41,504 nt of DNA from a virus. Each line of letters starts with the position of its first letter. The first letter of the stretch is position 1. The notes below the pieces were generated by a model that searched no databases, was not told the DNA's origin, and saw only the letters and a list, made by a program, of their open reading frames with translations. The DNA is taken from positions 1 to 41,504 of IMG/VR virus record IMGVR_UViG_3300008217_005059. One strand, written 5' to 3'. Shown here piece after piece: positions 16,984 to 24,438 of the stretch. A program made the translations under genes and the position numbers.

Positions 16984-17313
16984 ATGAGCTGCACATGCAC
17001 ATGTAACGCAAAACACATTTATACAGCCAGAGGGGGCAAGGTTTATAAAAGCGATTTTATAAAGGAAACCTTGCAAGGTTATCGCGTAAAAAATGGAATA
17101 AAGGTTTATGAGCATGTTGTTTATAAAAATAAATTGCGTGTTGGATGGCAATTTGAATGCCAAAAGCCTTTTTATACAGAGCGTTCGTTCTTAAACGAAA
17201 GCGAAGCAATAGAACACGCTGAGCAGCAAATTTTATGTATGGAAACTTACTACGAAGGTAAGTTGAGAAGAATCCAATCGCTAAAGTATCAAATTTCAAA
17301 CCGTAAATTATAA
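16984..17313 (+). CDS. hypothetical protein with Cys-rich N-terminus
   Basis: 109 aa. I chose the ATG at 16984, eight bases after AGGAG, over the ATG at 16978 that overlaps the previous stop but sits too close to the ribosome-binding site. It begins MSCTCTCNAKH, then is Lys/Tyr-rich. Predicted beta strands in the middle and a C-terminal helix. Unknown function. Confidence 0.55.
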   Translation: MSCTCTCNAKHIYTARGGKVYKSDFIKETLQGYRVKNGIKVYEHVVYKNKLRVGWQFECQKPFYTERSFLNESEAIEHAEQQILCMETYYEGKLRRIQSLKYQISNRKL

Positions 17314-17324
17314 AAGGTGATCAT

Positions 17325-17675
17325 ATGAATATCGAATCAATATTTAAAGAGATTAAAGAAGAAAGACTGAATCAAGAAGAAAAGTGGGGGCAGCAGGAGC
17401 ACCCTATGCTCGATCCTGTTTTATTAAAACGCAAAGGGGGTTGTACGCCTTGGCGTATGTGTGAGGAATATGAAATACCAAGCGAATCAAGAGCAAAAAA
17501 CCTCACAGATATTAGAGCAAGAGAAGGGCAGCTAACATACTTTCATATATTACAAGAAGAGGTTTCAGAAGCAGTATGTGCTTTAAATGATTATGAATCT
17601 ATGCGAAAGGAGTTAGTGCAAGTAGCCGCAGTAACAGTCGCAATGATTCAAACCCTTGATCGCAACGGTAGGTGA
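17325..17675 (+). CDS. MazG-like nucleotide pyrophosphohydrolase
   Basis: 116 aa. The C-terminal half has the EEVSEAV (E-E-x-x-E) and KELVQVAAVTVAMIQ helices of the all-alpha MazG/dUTPase-type fold, in which acidic residues bind Mg2+ for cleaving NTPs to NMPs. N-terminal part FKEIKEERLNQEEKWGQQEH is the usual first helix of phage members. Likely housecleaning or alteration of the nucleotide or (p)ppGpp pool during infection; substrate not readable. Confidence 0.7.
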   Translation: MNIESIFKEIKEERLNQEEKWGQQEHPMLDPVLLKRKGGCTPWRMCEEYEIPSESRAKNLTDIRAREGQLTYFHILQEEVSEAVCALNDYESMRKELVQVAAVTVAMIQTLDRNGR

Positions 17676-17679
17676 AATT

Positions 17680-17961
17680 ATGAATGCACATCAAGCAGCC
17701 GAAAGAATGTTACAAACAGGATTGTTTTATACAGCCAGCACATTAGGACACGCTTTTGGCGAGTCGGCTGTAAGTGGAGCGCGCTGCATAAAAAACATTT
17801 GTAACAACGATCGTTACACAGTCGAAATTAAAGAAAGCCCAATTAAGTGCATAAAAGTAACGGCCATTGATGGCCGCAGCGTCACTATTGACCAGTTACA
17901 AAATGCCGCATTGCTATTTAAGCGCCCACGTTTATTGGTTGGGAGTAATAGCCATGTTTAA
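17680..17961 (+). CDS. hypothetical protein, possible winged helix
   Basis: 93 aa from ATG 17680 (AGGTG upstream); the longer frame from 17656 overlaps the MazG-like gene and lacks a ribosome-binding site. Residues ~3-40 (HQAAERMLQTGLFYTASTLGHAFG, then ARCIKNICNNDRYTVEI) look like an HTH followed by a wing. It overlaps the next gene by eight bases. Unknown function. Confidence 0.55.
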   Translation: MNAHQAAERMLQTGLFYTASTLGHAFGESAVSGARCIKNICNNDRYTVEIKESPIKCIKVTAIDGRSVTIDQLQNAALLFKRPRLLVGSNSHV

Positions 17962-18181
17962 CCTAGAGACTGCGTTCGAGAAAAGGGTTTTTTGCGGTAC
18001 CGATATTTTTACCGCGATTAAAGATGGAAGGGTTGTTTTTAATGGCGAGCATCTTAAAGGTGTAACGCTTGTTCATGATCAGCATTTGCTCCCAATGGAG
18101 CTGCTAACTTTTGATAAAGAGCTAAAAAAATTATTAAAAGAGCTAGAAGTTAAATTTCAGGAGAGTTGCAATGCTTTATAA
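17954..18181 (+). CDS. hypothetical small protein
   Basis: 75 aa from ATG 17954, which overlaps the previous stop; the frame is open further upstream but within the preceding gene. Beta-rich first half (VFCGTDIFTAIKDGRVVFNG), helical Lys/Glu-rich end. Overlaps the following 47-aa gene by 11 bases. No family known. Confidence 0.5.
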   Translation: MFNLETAFEKRVFCGTDIFTAIKDGRVVFNGEHLKGVTLVHDQHLLPMELLTFDKELKKLLKELEVKFQESCNAL

Positions 18182-18314
18182 AAATTGGTGGGTTCACAAC
18201 ATTATAGCTCACCCAGTAATGCAAATATTTAATGCATTAGGGCGTTTATTTATTTGGTTGGGTAACGCAGTGCATGACAAAACACTACCAGAAAAAACAA
18301 GTGATAAGGAGTAA
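18171..18314 (+). CDS. 47-aa hydrophobic small phage protein
   Basis: MLYKNWWVHNIIAHPVMQIF onwards, ending TLPEKTSDKE. The pattern WVHNxIAHPxxQ with a later HDKTLP recalls a short protein repeated in many unrelated phage early regions. One amphipathic or membrane-associated helix is likely. It has GGAG before its ATG and overlaps the preceding gene. Function unknown. Confidence 0.55.
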   Translation: MLYKNWWVHNIIAHPVMQIFNALGRLFIWLGNAVHDKTLPEKTSDKE

Positions 18315-18317
18315 CTT

Positions 18318-18704
18318 ATGGCCACAGGTAAAGTAAAAGCGGGTGACGTTTTCAACAATTGGACAGTATTAAACGAAGACCGCCGCAACCGAGGAGTGCA
18401 GCACTTTATGTGTAAATGCGTATGCGGCACCACGCGCGTAGTACGTAAAGATAACTTAGGGCTTGTTCAAGGTTGCGGCTGTGAGCGCAAAGAATACAAA
18501 GCCCGCACTAGCCATGCAAAACCACGCACTAAAAAAGCGCGCATTGTGCAGGCCAAACCAGTAAGCACACCGGCAAAAATAACGCACCGCGAAAACAAAG
18601 AGCCGCGCCCGCACTACCAGCAGCGCAGCAAATCAACCCGCGAGCTATTAGAAGAGCGCTTAGCACAAAAGCAGTTAGAAAAAGAATTAAGCGAATTATG
18701 GTGA
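18318..18704 (+). CDS. zinc-finger phage protein with basic linker
   Basis: 128 aa. Residues ~1-60 follow the common phage pattern 'G..F..W.VL...C.C.CG....V....L..G.GC', with C32-x-C34 (CKCVCG) and C52-x-C54 (GCGC) as metal ligands. The rest is a basic, Lys/Arg/Pro-rich linker and a C-terminal amphipathic helix rich in Leu and Glu. Probably nucleic-acid binding. Start ATG 18318 follows AAGGAG. Confidence 0.65.
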   Translation: MATGKVKAGDVFNNWTVLNEDRRNRGVQHFMCKCVCGTTRVVRKDNLGLVQGCGCERKEYKARTSHAKPRTKKARIVQAKPVSTPAKITHRENKEPRPHYQQRSKSTRELLEERLAQKQLEKELSELW

Positions 18705-18707
18705 TCA

Positions 18708-18863
18708 ATGAAACCAGCCGTTAAACGCCGCAACTGGGTGTACCACTCAGTTGTTAAACCAAACAAAAGCGAGCAACCAAATGAAACAAAAAACAGCATT
18801 GATGTGGGTATTAAGAGGTTTTTACTTACAAGTAGGCTTTACCTTGTCAGCAGCGGTTTATGA
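18708..18863 (+). CDS. 51-aa open frame, uncertain
   Basis: Starts within four bases of the previous stop and reads MKPAVKRRNWVYHS, basic and hydrophilic. Its second half runs in a different frame over the 39-aa ORF at 18781. The tight spacing favours translation, the lack of any known pattern weakens it. One of the two overlapping frames may be spurious. Confidence 0.35.
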   Translation: MKPAVKRRNWVYHSVVKPNKSEQPNETKNSIDVGIKRFLLTSRLYLVSSGL

Positions 18864-18900
18864 GTTAACCAAACTCGCTGCAAACATTTTATTTTATTAA
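18781..18900 (+). CDS. 39-aa predicted membrane peptide
   Basis: MKQKTALMWVLRGFYLQVGF to NILFY: short, basic start and one or two hydrophobic stretches. It is in frame with nothing upstream and ends 18 bases before the next gene. Could be a small inner-membrane peptide of the early operon. Not recognised. Confidence 0.4.
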   Translation: MKQKTALMWVLRGFYLQVGFTLSAAVYELTKLAANILFY

Positions 18901-18918
18901 CCAAAAAGGAAACGCACC

Positions 18919-19296
18919 ATGCACCAACAAAATAAACCACTCGACAAAGGCCGTGTAGCCTGTATTGCTGAAAAATACCAGCAAGGCAACACCACCAAAA
19001 ACCGCTACGCCACATTAGGCCGCGCCACTAAATGGCCAAGCAACAACCAAGGCGGAACCGACAGCGTAGAGATTGAACTCGACACTATGCCAATCAACCA
19101 CCAAGGCCCGTTAAAGCTGTATGTTTTTTGGGAAAGCGAAAACCAAAACGGCCAAGCGCACAACAACCAAAGCCAAAACCACCCAAGCCAAAACCAAGGG
19201 TATGCACCACAGCAATATCAAGGGCAGTATGATCAGCAGCAATACGCACCCCAACAACCAGCACCACAACAACAATATGGCAGGCAGCGCCAGTAA
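18919..19296 (+). CDS. phage protein with Gln/Asn-rich tail, possible ssDNA-binding protein
   Basis: 125 aa. The first ~75 residues (YATLGRATKWPSN, VEIELDTMP, LKLYVFWESE) look like a compact beta domain seen in related marine phages. The last ~50 are almost only Q, N, P, Y, S and G with repeated QQYAPQ units. The plan of a folded domain followed by a Q/G-rich disordered tail resembles SSB proteins, but the acidic SSB tip is missing. Last gene of the early operon, with a terminator right behind it. Confidence 0.55.
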   Translation: MHQQNKPLDKGRVACIAEKYQQGNTTKNRYATLGRATKWPSNNQGGTDSVEIELDTMPINHQGPLKLYVFWESENQNGQAHNNQSQNHPSQNQGYAPQQYQGQYDQQQYAPQQPAPQQQYGRQRQ

Positions 19297-19321
19297 AAAA
19301 TAAAAACAGCACCCACAAAAA

Positions 19322-19344
19322 AGCCCGTTTAATACGGGCTTTTT
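19322..19344 (+). terminator. Rho-independent terminator of the early operon
   Basis: AGCCCGT (19322-19328) pairs with ACGGGCT (19334-19340), followed by TTTT, with As before the stem. It separates the rightward early operon from the leftward Ogr-like gene. Confidence 0.85.
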
Positions 19345-19366
19345 AATGCGTGAAATAAAGTAAAAG

Positions 19367-19612
19367 CTAAAGGCCAACTAATTCCAATTGTTGTTCGCGA
19401 GAAAGATTTTTAATTAACGATGCGGCCAATTGCTGAGTGTTTTTAACGGGCGGATTTAAGAAGTGATCGAACGATTGGGTAATACGGAACGTGGCCCCGC
19501 ATTGTTTTGTATTAGTACACGAGCAATATAAATTAACAACATGCGCACTTTGCTTTTCGCGTGATGTAATTGTTGCTTTAGCTTCGCAATTTGGACATGT
19601 AACCCGCGCCAT
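19367..19612 (-). CDS. ogr: Ogr/Delta-type late gene activator
   Basis: 81 aa from ATG 19612 (the frame also opens at GTG 19621). CPNC (residues ~6-9) and the second cysteines in YCSC..KQCGATF make the single zinc finger of the Ogr/Delta family; SFDHFLNPP matches its conserved end. In P2 and P4 this protein binds upstream of late promoters and contacts RNA polymerase alpha to switch on head, tail and lysis genes. It should activate the leftward Q-P and rightward O operons and the tail operons here. Confidence 0.9.
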   Translation of the reverse strand: MARVTCPNCEAKATITSREKQSAHVVNLYCSCTNTKQCGATFRITQSFDHFLNPPVKNTQQLAASLIKNLSREQQLELVGL

Positions 19613-19621
19613 AATAACCAC

Positions 19622-19955
19622 CCATCGTTAATAAAGACAGCTGTCATTATATACAGTGGTTGGTTGCGTTACAAATAACCATTTAACTATTGCCTGAGAA
19701 TCAACAAGCTAAAAAATTCACTCCTCCTCGCCTTCCGCTTTCGTGCAAAAAATGCGTTTAATTGACACCCCCAGTGACAGGCCATTTTGGGCTAGACCTT
19801 ATAAATAAAGGATCTGAATGACAGTTAAAAAGGATCGTAATGACAAAGGTGTGACAATGTTTGACACAAAGTGACAACAAAAAGATCAAATAGGTGGTTA
19901 TTTACCTAATATTGAAATATCATTAATTTATTATCAGTTAAGTGATAAATAAATT
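19622..19955. other. 334-bp gene-free region between ogr and a PapB-like gene
   Basis: No convincing gene on either strand. It contains the ogr upstream region at its left end, a TGACA repeat cluster in the middle and an AT-rich segment (19900-19955) directly before the next gene. See the separate repeat entry. Confidence 0.6.
19763..19876 (+). repeat. seven direct TGACA repeats, helically phased
   Basis: TGACA occurs at 19763, 19775, 19819, 19841, 19852, 19862 and 19872. Distances are 12, 44, 22, 11, 10 and 10 bases, close to multiples of one helical turn. Two copies sit in a longer repeat, GGATC-NN-AATGACA, 22 bases apart. A tandem binding site for a regulator is likely; iterons are an alternative. 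Confidence 0.6.
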
Positions 19956-20207
19956 ATGAAATATTTACACAAAGGCTCACAAAGCCAAGAGCGGTTAGAT
20001 GCACTTTTATCGTTTGGTAAAAGTACCAGTGAAGATATAAAGGCGGCACTCAGTGATTACTTGGTTCGTGGTATTAGTAAGACCAATGCAGCAGCACTTA
20101 ACTTTGTACCGGCACCAAATTTAACAAGAGCACTTAAGCGCCTTGATGTTGTTGCAGGTAAGGTTGAAGAGGTTAAGGAGCTAGATTGGTCTAGTAGACT
20201 TGGTTAA
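19956..20207 (+). CDS. PapB/FocB-family regulator
   Basis: 83 aa. SQERLDALLSFGKSTSEDIK and the following ALSDYLVRGISKTNAAALNF correspond to the helix-turn-helix of the PapB/FocB family of adhesin regulators, and VEEVKELDW to its conserved end. PapB proteins oligomerise on phased DNA repeats. Its place directly downstream of phased TGACA repeats suggests autoregulation. A PapB-like regulator between the ogr and lysis genes is unusual for P2 itself. The ribosome-binding site is weak. Confidence 0.7.
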   Translation: MKYLHKGSQSQERLDALLSFGKSTSEDIKAALSDYLVRGISKTNAAALNFVPAPNLTRALKRLDVVAGKVEEVKELDWSSRLG

Positions 20208-20261
20208 TTAAAAAAGCTACCTTGTTATACCTATTACTATGCATTAGAAAAGGATTGAGCA

Positions 20262-20606
20262 ATGTTAGATTTTATTAAGTACGTTTTAAATGAATTGGGT
20301 TTAGATGAGCACGCTGAGCCGACAAGAACATCGGTTATGAAATATCACTTTAGGTCCATAGATAAAGATATTCACGTTAATTTTGATTTAATCATAGATG
20401 ATACTTATTTGGAGTTAGCAGAAGAAGATGAAAAAGCATTTCGTGAATTTAGAAGCAAGCAGATATTTGGTGAAAAGCTAGAGAATCTTGAGTCGAGTAT
20501 AAATAAGGCGGTTAAATTATATATGGCAAAAGCAGAATTAACCAAAGGAAACCAGCAGGGCTCAACATTCAGATTAACAATTGATTTGAAACTAGAAGAA
20601 GTTTAA
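20262..20606 (+). CDS. hypothetical protein
   Basis: 114 aa, 54 bases after the PapB-like gene and followed by a terminator. Acidic, with beta-strand segments at each end (YHFRSIDKDIHVNFDLIID, TFRLTIDLKLEEV) around a helical centre. I see no known domain. Together with the PapB-like gene it forms a short rightward unit sitting between early and late regions, possibly cargo. Confidence 0.55.
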   Translation: MLDFIKYVLNELGLDEHAEPTRTSVMKYHFRSIDKDIHVNFDLIIDDTYLELAEEDEKAFREFRSKQIFGEKLENLESSINKAVKLYMAKAELTKGNQQGSTFRLTIDLKLEEV

Positions 20607-20611
20607 ACACC

Positions 20612-20634
20612 AAAGCGCTAGTCACTAGCGCTTT
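20612..20634. terminator. bidirectional terminator at the end of the lysis operon
   Basis: AAAGCGCTA (20612-20620) pairs with TAGCGCTTT (20626-20634) with a 5-nt loop, with A and T runs outside. Its left arm overlaps the stop codon of the leftward holin-like gene, so both convergent units end here. Confidence 0.8.
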
Positions 20635-21076
20635 TATTGCCTTTAGCTTTTCCACCCCAAAATGCTCTAAACAATCGCATTAACCCAAGCGTTGAAACCG
20701 CAATACCTACAATTACAAATTCAAAGTACCAGGGCGCGCCATTGTAGCCCATAGCTTTCCAGCCTTCAGCCATGTACGGCTGCATCACAGGTATAAAGTG
20801 ACAAACAAACAAACCCAAAAAGAATAGAATGATCACTTCATCCATTAAGGTTTTGTCGCGGTTCTTCAGTACCAGCAAGTCATAGTCCGCGTCGTTTTGC
20901 TCGGCTTGCATGCAGCGCCTTGCTTTAGCTTCAAACTGCGCAATTTTAAAATTGTTTTCAGCGCGTGCAACATCGGCCGCCATTTCGGCCGCTATGCGTT
21001 TACGCTCAACGTAGCCACCGGTTAAATCGGCTATTGGGTTTGTGATGAATGAAACCAGTGTTTTAAACCATCCCAT
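20618..21076 (-). CDS. holin-like protein (3TM holin family)
   Basis: 152 aa. N-terminal amphipathic segment, an Ala/Glu/Lys-rich helix (about 25-70, VERKRIAAEMAADVARAENN), then two membrane segments (~82-102 and ~115-135) and a basic tail. This matches Holin_3TMs-like proteins. It should help release the endolysin or disrupt the inner membrane at lysis. Overlaps the next leftward gene by one base. Confidence 0.7.
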   Translation of the reverse strand: MGWFKTLVSFITNPIADLTGGYVERKRIAAEMAADVARAENNFKIAQFEAKARRCMQAEQNDADYDLLVLKNRDKTLMDEVIILFFLGLFVCHFIPVMQPYMAEGWKAMGYNGAPWYFEFVIVGIAVSTLGLMRLFRAFWGGKAKGNKSASD

Positions 21077-21402
21077 TATTTACCACCTCTAATTAATTTA
21101 ATAAAGCCCTTTGGGTCTTTGCTAAACGTTTCAATAAATTTATTGATCCCCTCCAAAATGTGCGGGGCCGCATAAGCGGTTACACCAATAACACCCGTTT
21201 TTAAGCTTTCATCAAATTGCCGCCACTCGCAAAACATAGCCGCCAAGTACGCCGCAAAAACAGCAATTAACACACTCATAAAATAATGAAAAAACGTAAA
21301 CACCTTACGGCTTAAATACATTTGTATAGCCGCCGCCAAAAAGCTCAACATAAGCAACTGCCCCCACTGTTTTATAAATTCAATAATATCTATCCAACTC
21401 AT
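21076..21402 (-). CDS. second putative holin
   Basis: 108 aa with membrane segments at ~16-30 and ~35-60 and a soluble basic C-terminus (KDPKGFIKLIRGGK). Size and gene order suit a phage holin of the Phage_holin_8 type. It is coupled by overlap to the portal gene upstream and the other holin-like gene downstream. An antiholin role for one of the two is possible. Confidence 0.65.
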   Translation of the reverse strand: MSWIDIIEFIKQWGQLLMLSFLAAAIQMYLSRKVFTFFHYFMSVLIAVFAAYLAAMFCEWRQFDESLKTGVIGVTAYAAPHILEGINKFIETFSKDPKGFIKLIRGGK

Positions 21403-22463
21403 GCATCATCCTTTGGCGTTGGGTTAAGGTCAGAATACTCAGGCTCTTTAAACTCAATACGCTGCGCGGCAGGTAAATAATTATTAATGCCTAAAACGTC
21501 TTGCTGCAGTGGCACCACTTCATTGTTGTAATAAGCGCGAGTAATTTTATCTAAATCACCAAAGCCAGGGCTGTCGCCAGACGACTGGCCGCTTAGCGCT
21601 TCTTGCGCGCGGTGCATACTTAGCATGTCGTTAAGCGTAATTTTTTTAATGCGTTCAAATTCGTCTTTAGTTGATATGTCGCCAACGGGCGTTATCTTTA
21701 TCGACTTTTCAGCATCGGCCTTATTACTGCGGAAATTAAAAAACAAACTTCTAAAATTGCCCACGCCTTTGCTATCGCGTATGGCATTCTTTAGTGCTGT
21801 TTCATCGGCATCACTTAAGTTCGGGTCGGCCATTGAGAATATAAAACCCATGTGCGCACCGTTCTTGTAATAGCGGCGCCTAAATAAAGTGGCATCTTCA
21901 TTGAGTAAGGCTGATTGAATACCCCCGTAATACTGCGGTATGCCGTAAATGCCTTGGGCGGGGTCGTACTCTTTTACGTGAATAACTTCACCGGCATTAA
22001 AGTAAATAGGCTCATGGCTGCGGTTACTCAATTGTGCATACACCCCGCGCGTATTGGTATAACGCATAGTGAGTGCAGGCAAGTGGCGCAGCTTAATAAC
22101 TTGCCCAAATGAATTTTTAATAATCTGCAAATAGGCGTTACCACTCCACAGCAAATCAAAGGCAAACTTACTAAGGGCTTGATGGCTTAACAGCGGGTTA
22201 GGCTTATACCATTTTAAAATCATGTTGCGCTTAAAATAGAGTATTGGCCCGTGCTGGGCATTAACGCGCAGCAGTTTTACCAAACCTTGCAAACTAATGG
22301 GTGGTGCATAAACGCCGTTGCTATCACTAAACACACCAACGTAATCGGTTAGCCGGTTATCTAAACACGGCTCAGGGTCACCAAAACTAAACGCATCGGT
22401 AACCGCTGTTCGTTGGTTATAATTAGGCGCATGGCCGTTGCTTACTTTTAATCGTGGTTTCAT
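21399..22463 (-). CDS. Q: portal protein (P2 gpQ-like)
   Basis: 354 aa, the usual P2 gpQ length. FGDPEPCLDNRLTDYVGVF near the start, YYGGIQSALLNEDATLFRRR and the SMHRAQEALSGQ region are typical of the P2 portal family. It forms the dodecameric ring through which DNA enters the head. Leftward, with the large terminase directly upstream, as in P2. Confidence 0.93.
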   Translation of the reverse strand: MKPRLKVSNGHAPNYNQRTAVTDAFSFGDPEPCLDNRLTDYVGVFSDSNGVYAPPISLQGLVKLLRVNAQHGPILYFKRNMILKWYKPNPLLSHQALSKFAFDLLWSGNAYLQIIKNSFGQVIKLRHLPALTMRYTNTRGVYAQLSNRSHEPIYFNAGEVIHVKEYDPAQGIYGIPQYYGGIQSALLNEDATLFRRRYYKNGAHMGFIFSMADPNLSDADETALKNAIRDSKGVGNFRSLFFNFRSNKADAEKSIKITPVGDISTKDEFERIKKITLNDMLSMHRAQEALSGQSSGDSPGFGDLDKITRAYYNNEVVPLQQDVLGINNYLPAAQRIEFKEPEYSDLNPTPKDDA

Positions 22464-24247
22464 TAAGCTGCAATTCCTACAGATGTTTGGCGGCTGTGGG
22501 CATTACCGTCCAATGGTTCAAATTTCATAGCGTGCATAATTGCCCACGCAATATCGGCATGGCCCGTGGTCGCAGTGCGGTTTGTGGCATAGGTTATTTG
22601 GTCGCCAACCACTTTACGGCGAATATTAATAAACGAACTGGCAATATTTACCGCGTCCTGGTCAAACTCAAAGCGGCGGTTTTTAATTACGTTAATGGCC
22701 TTAATAACCAATTGGTTTTTAATAATGGGGTTGTAATGTATTGGCTCAGCATTAGGGTAAAATTTAGTGATCATCTCCCATACGCCATAACCAATGCCCG
22801 TGGTATCAACACCAATGTGTTGCACATTGTATTTTTCGGTGAGTAGTTTTATCTCGCTGGCCATGGCTTCAAAGTCATTACCGCTTAAATCAACGGCTTC
22901 AAGTAGCCTAAACTTTTCGCCAGGCTTCATCGGCGCACTTAAAACAGCAACGCTTGCTTTATCACCAAAGCGCGCAGGGTCAAAACCAATTACCACAGGT
23001 TTGAGTGCAAACGGGCGTTCGCACTCTAAATCAAAATCATCCCATTTAGTGGAGTCGCCAACGCAGGCCATAATTTGTTTAAGGTTAAAGGCACTATGTG
23101 CATCATCAATAAACTTACACATAAACAAGTTATTAAACTCATCCGTGCTGTATTCGTTTTCAAGTACTTCAATATCAATGCGGTCAAAGCCACTTTTGAC
23201 CACGTCGTACACAGTAAGCATTTGCCGCCAAATACCATCGTCACACAGCAAGCCATGCTTTAAGTTTTTATGGCTAACATCAATGGCAAACTCAGGGTCG
23301 TTACAGGCTTTGGTTTTGCGGTACCATTTACCGTTCCAGTGGTCGTAGGCTTCATGACTGGTAACACTTGGCGTACTAAAATACGTAATACGCAAATGCT
23401 TATGCGTTGCCATAGCCTGAGCCAAACCGCGCAACGTTTTATAGTTTGGTATCCAAAACACTTCATCTATATATAAGTCGCCCGACTCCGACTGAGCCGT
23501 ACGCGCATTGGTACTTTTAAATATAAGCTTAACCGTTTTACCGCCGGCTAAATTAAGCACCATGGGCGAGCCAGTTAATTCAATATTAAAATGCTCACGG
23601 CACAGCGCCACAATATTGGCTTTAAATACCTCGGCTTGGTCACGGCTTGCCGATATAAATATTTTATTGCGGCCATTAATAACCGCATCGTAAAACGCTT
23701 CAAACGCAAAGTAAAAAGTAGCCCCAATTTGTCGGGGCTTTAAAATAAAGCGCGCGCGGTAGTCTTGGTTTTCAAACCAATGTTTTTGGTGAGGGTAAAG
23801 CAGTTTATCTTTAAGCTCGTTGAGCATATCAACGGTAATGCCAGAGCAATCATTTTTCTTTTTCTTCTTCGACTTTTTGCCGCCGCTGCCACTATTGCCA
23901 GCGGCCGCATCGTCATTGTTAGCGCGTTGTTTAGGAGCAGGCGCCAGCTTGCTTTTATTAAGTGCACATAATTGGCGCGTGCAAAAGTCTAGCTCTTTAT
24001 ATTCAGCATCGGTTTTATTGTCTTTATCGGCTAACAAATTAATGCGGCGGCTAAACGCCATTTCGGCATTATATGTTGGGCACATGTCTGCCCAGTTCTC
24101 AGCTTCAGACCAACGCCTAATACTGCGCGCACTGGGCATGCCTGCTAAGTCGGCTATTTCTTCATAGGTATAGCCCTCAACAACATACAAATCCTGTGCT
24201 TTTTTGCGTATCTCTGGTCCGTAATTAGCCTTCATAGCGCGCCACAT
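22463..24247 (-). CDS. P: large terminase subunit (P2 gpP-like)
   Basis: 594 aa. N-terminal HTH-like region (GYTYEEIADLAGMPSARSI, ~25-43), a Lys-rich linker (124-131), the ATPase motif KPRQIGATF (170-178), Walker B LYIDE (258-262), and the nuclease start GFDPARFGDKAS near 420. It packages and cuts phage DNA. Two starts are possible: ATG 24247 and ATG 24235; neither has a clear ribosome-binding site, so I kept the longer. Divergent from the scaffold gene. Confidence 0.93.
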   Translation of the reverse strand: MWRAMKANYGPEIRKKAQDLYVVEGYTYEEIADLAGMPSARSIRRWSEAENWADMCPTYNAEMAFSRRINLLADKDNKTDAEYKELDFCTRQLCALNKSKLAPAPKQRANNDDAAAGNSGSGGKKSKKKKKNDCSGITVDMLNELKDKLLYPHQKHWFENQDYRARFILKPRQIGATFYFAFEAFYDAVINGRNKIFISASRDQAEVFKANIVALCREHFNIELTGSPMVLNLAGGKTVKLIFKSTNARTAQSESGDLYIDEVFWIPNYKTLRGLAQAMATHKHLRITYFSTPSVTSHEAYDHWNGKWYRKTKACNDPEFAIDVSHKNLKHGLLCDDGIWRQMLTVYDVVKSGFDRIDIEVLENEYSTDEFNNLFMCKFIDDAHSAFNLKQIMACVGDSTKWDDFDLECERPFALKPVVIGFDPARFGDKASVAVLSAPMKPGEKFRLLEAVDLSGNDFEAMASEIKLLTEKYNVQHIGVDTTGIGYGVWEMITKFYPNAEPIHYNPIIKNQLVIKAINVIKNRRFEFDQDAVNIASSFINIRRKVVGDQITYATNRTATTGHADIAWAIMHAMKFEPLDGNAHSRQTSVGIAA

Positions 24248-24438
24248 TAATTAATCCATGGCGGCAGTGTATTAGTAATAAAGCGCGTAATCTGTCTGTT
24301 AAAAACCTGCCCATTCCTAAAAGCTAAATATAGGAATTTCAAAAAGTTAAACCGTTGGAAAGGTAAAAAAGGAGGGTGCAAACTGCAGTTACTTTAAAGC
24401 GTAAAGCTTAATTAAAAAACATTTAAAAGGTTTGTTAT
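24248..24438. promoter_or_regulatory. divergent late promoter region P/O
   Basis: 191 bp between the leftward P-Q and rightward O-N-M-L units, where P2 has two Ogr-controlled late promoters. It contains a 7-bp inverted repeat ATTCCTA-11-TAGGAAT (24313-24337) and the palindrome AACTGCAGTT (24381-24390). No strong sigma-70 -35 element is apparent, as expected for activator-dependent promoters. The true binding sites are not established. Confidence 0.5.

Noticed and set aside
19094-19377. Long hydrophobic open frames on the minus strand opposite the Q/N-rich gene
   Set aside because: They are shadows of the repetitive CAA/CAG codons, which read as Leu/Val/Cys on the other strand.
19763-19876. 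TGACA cluster as a CRISPR array
   Set aside because: The repeat unit is only 5 bases and the spacing is too short and uneven for repeats and spacers.
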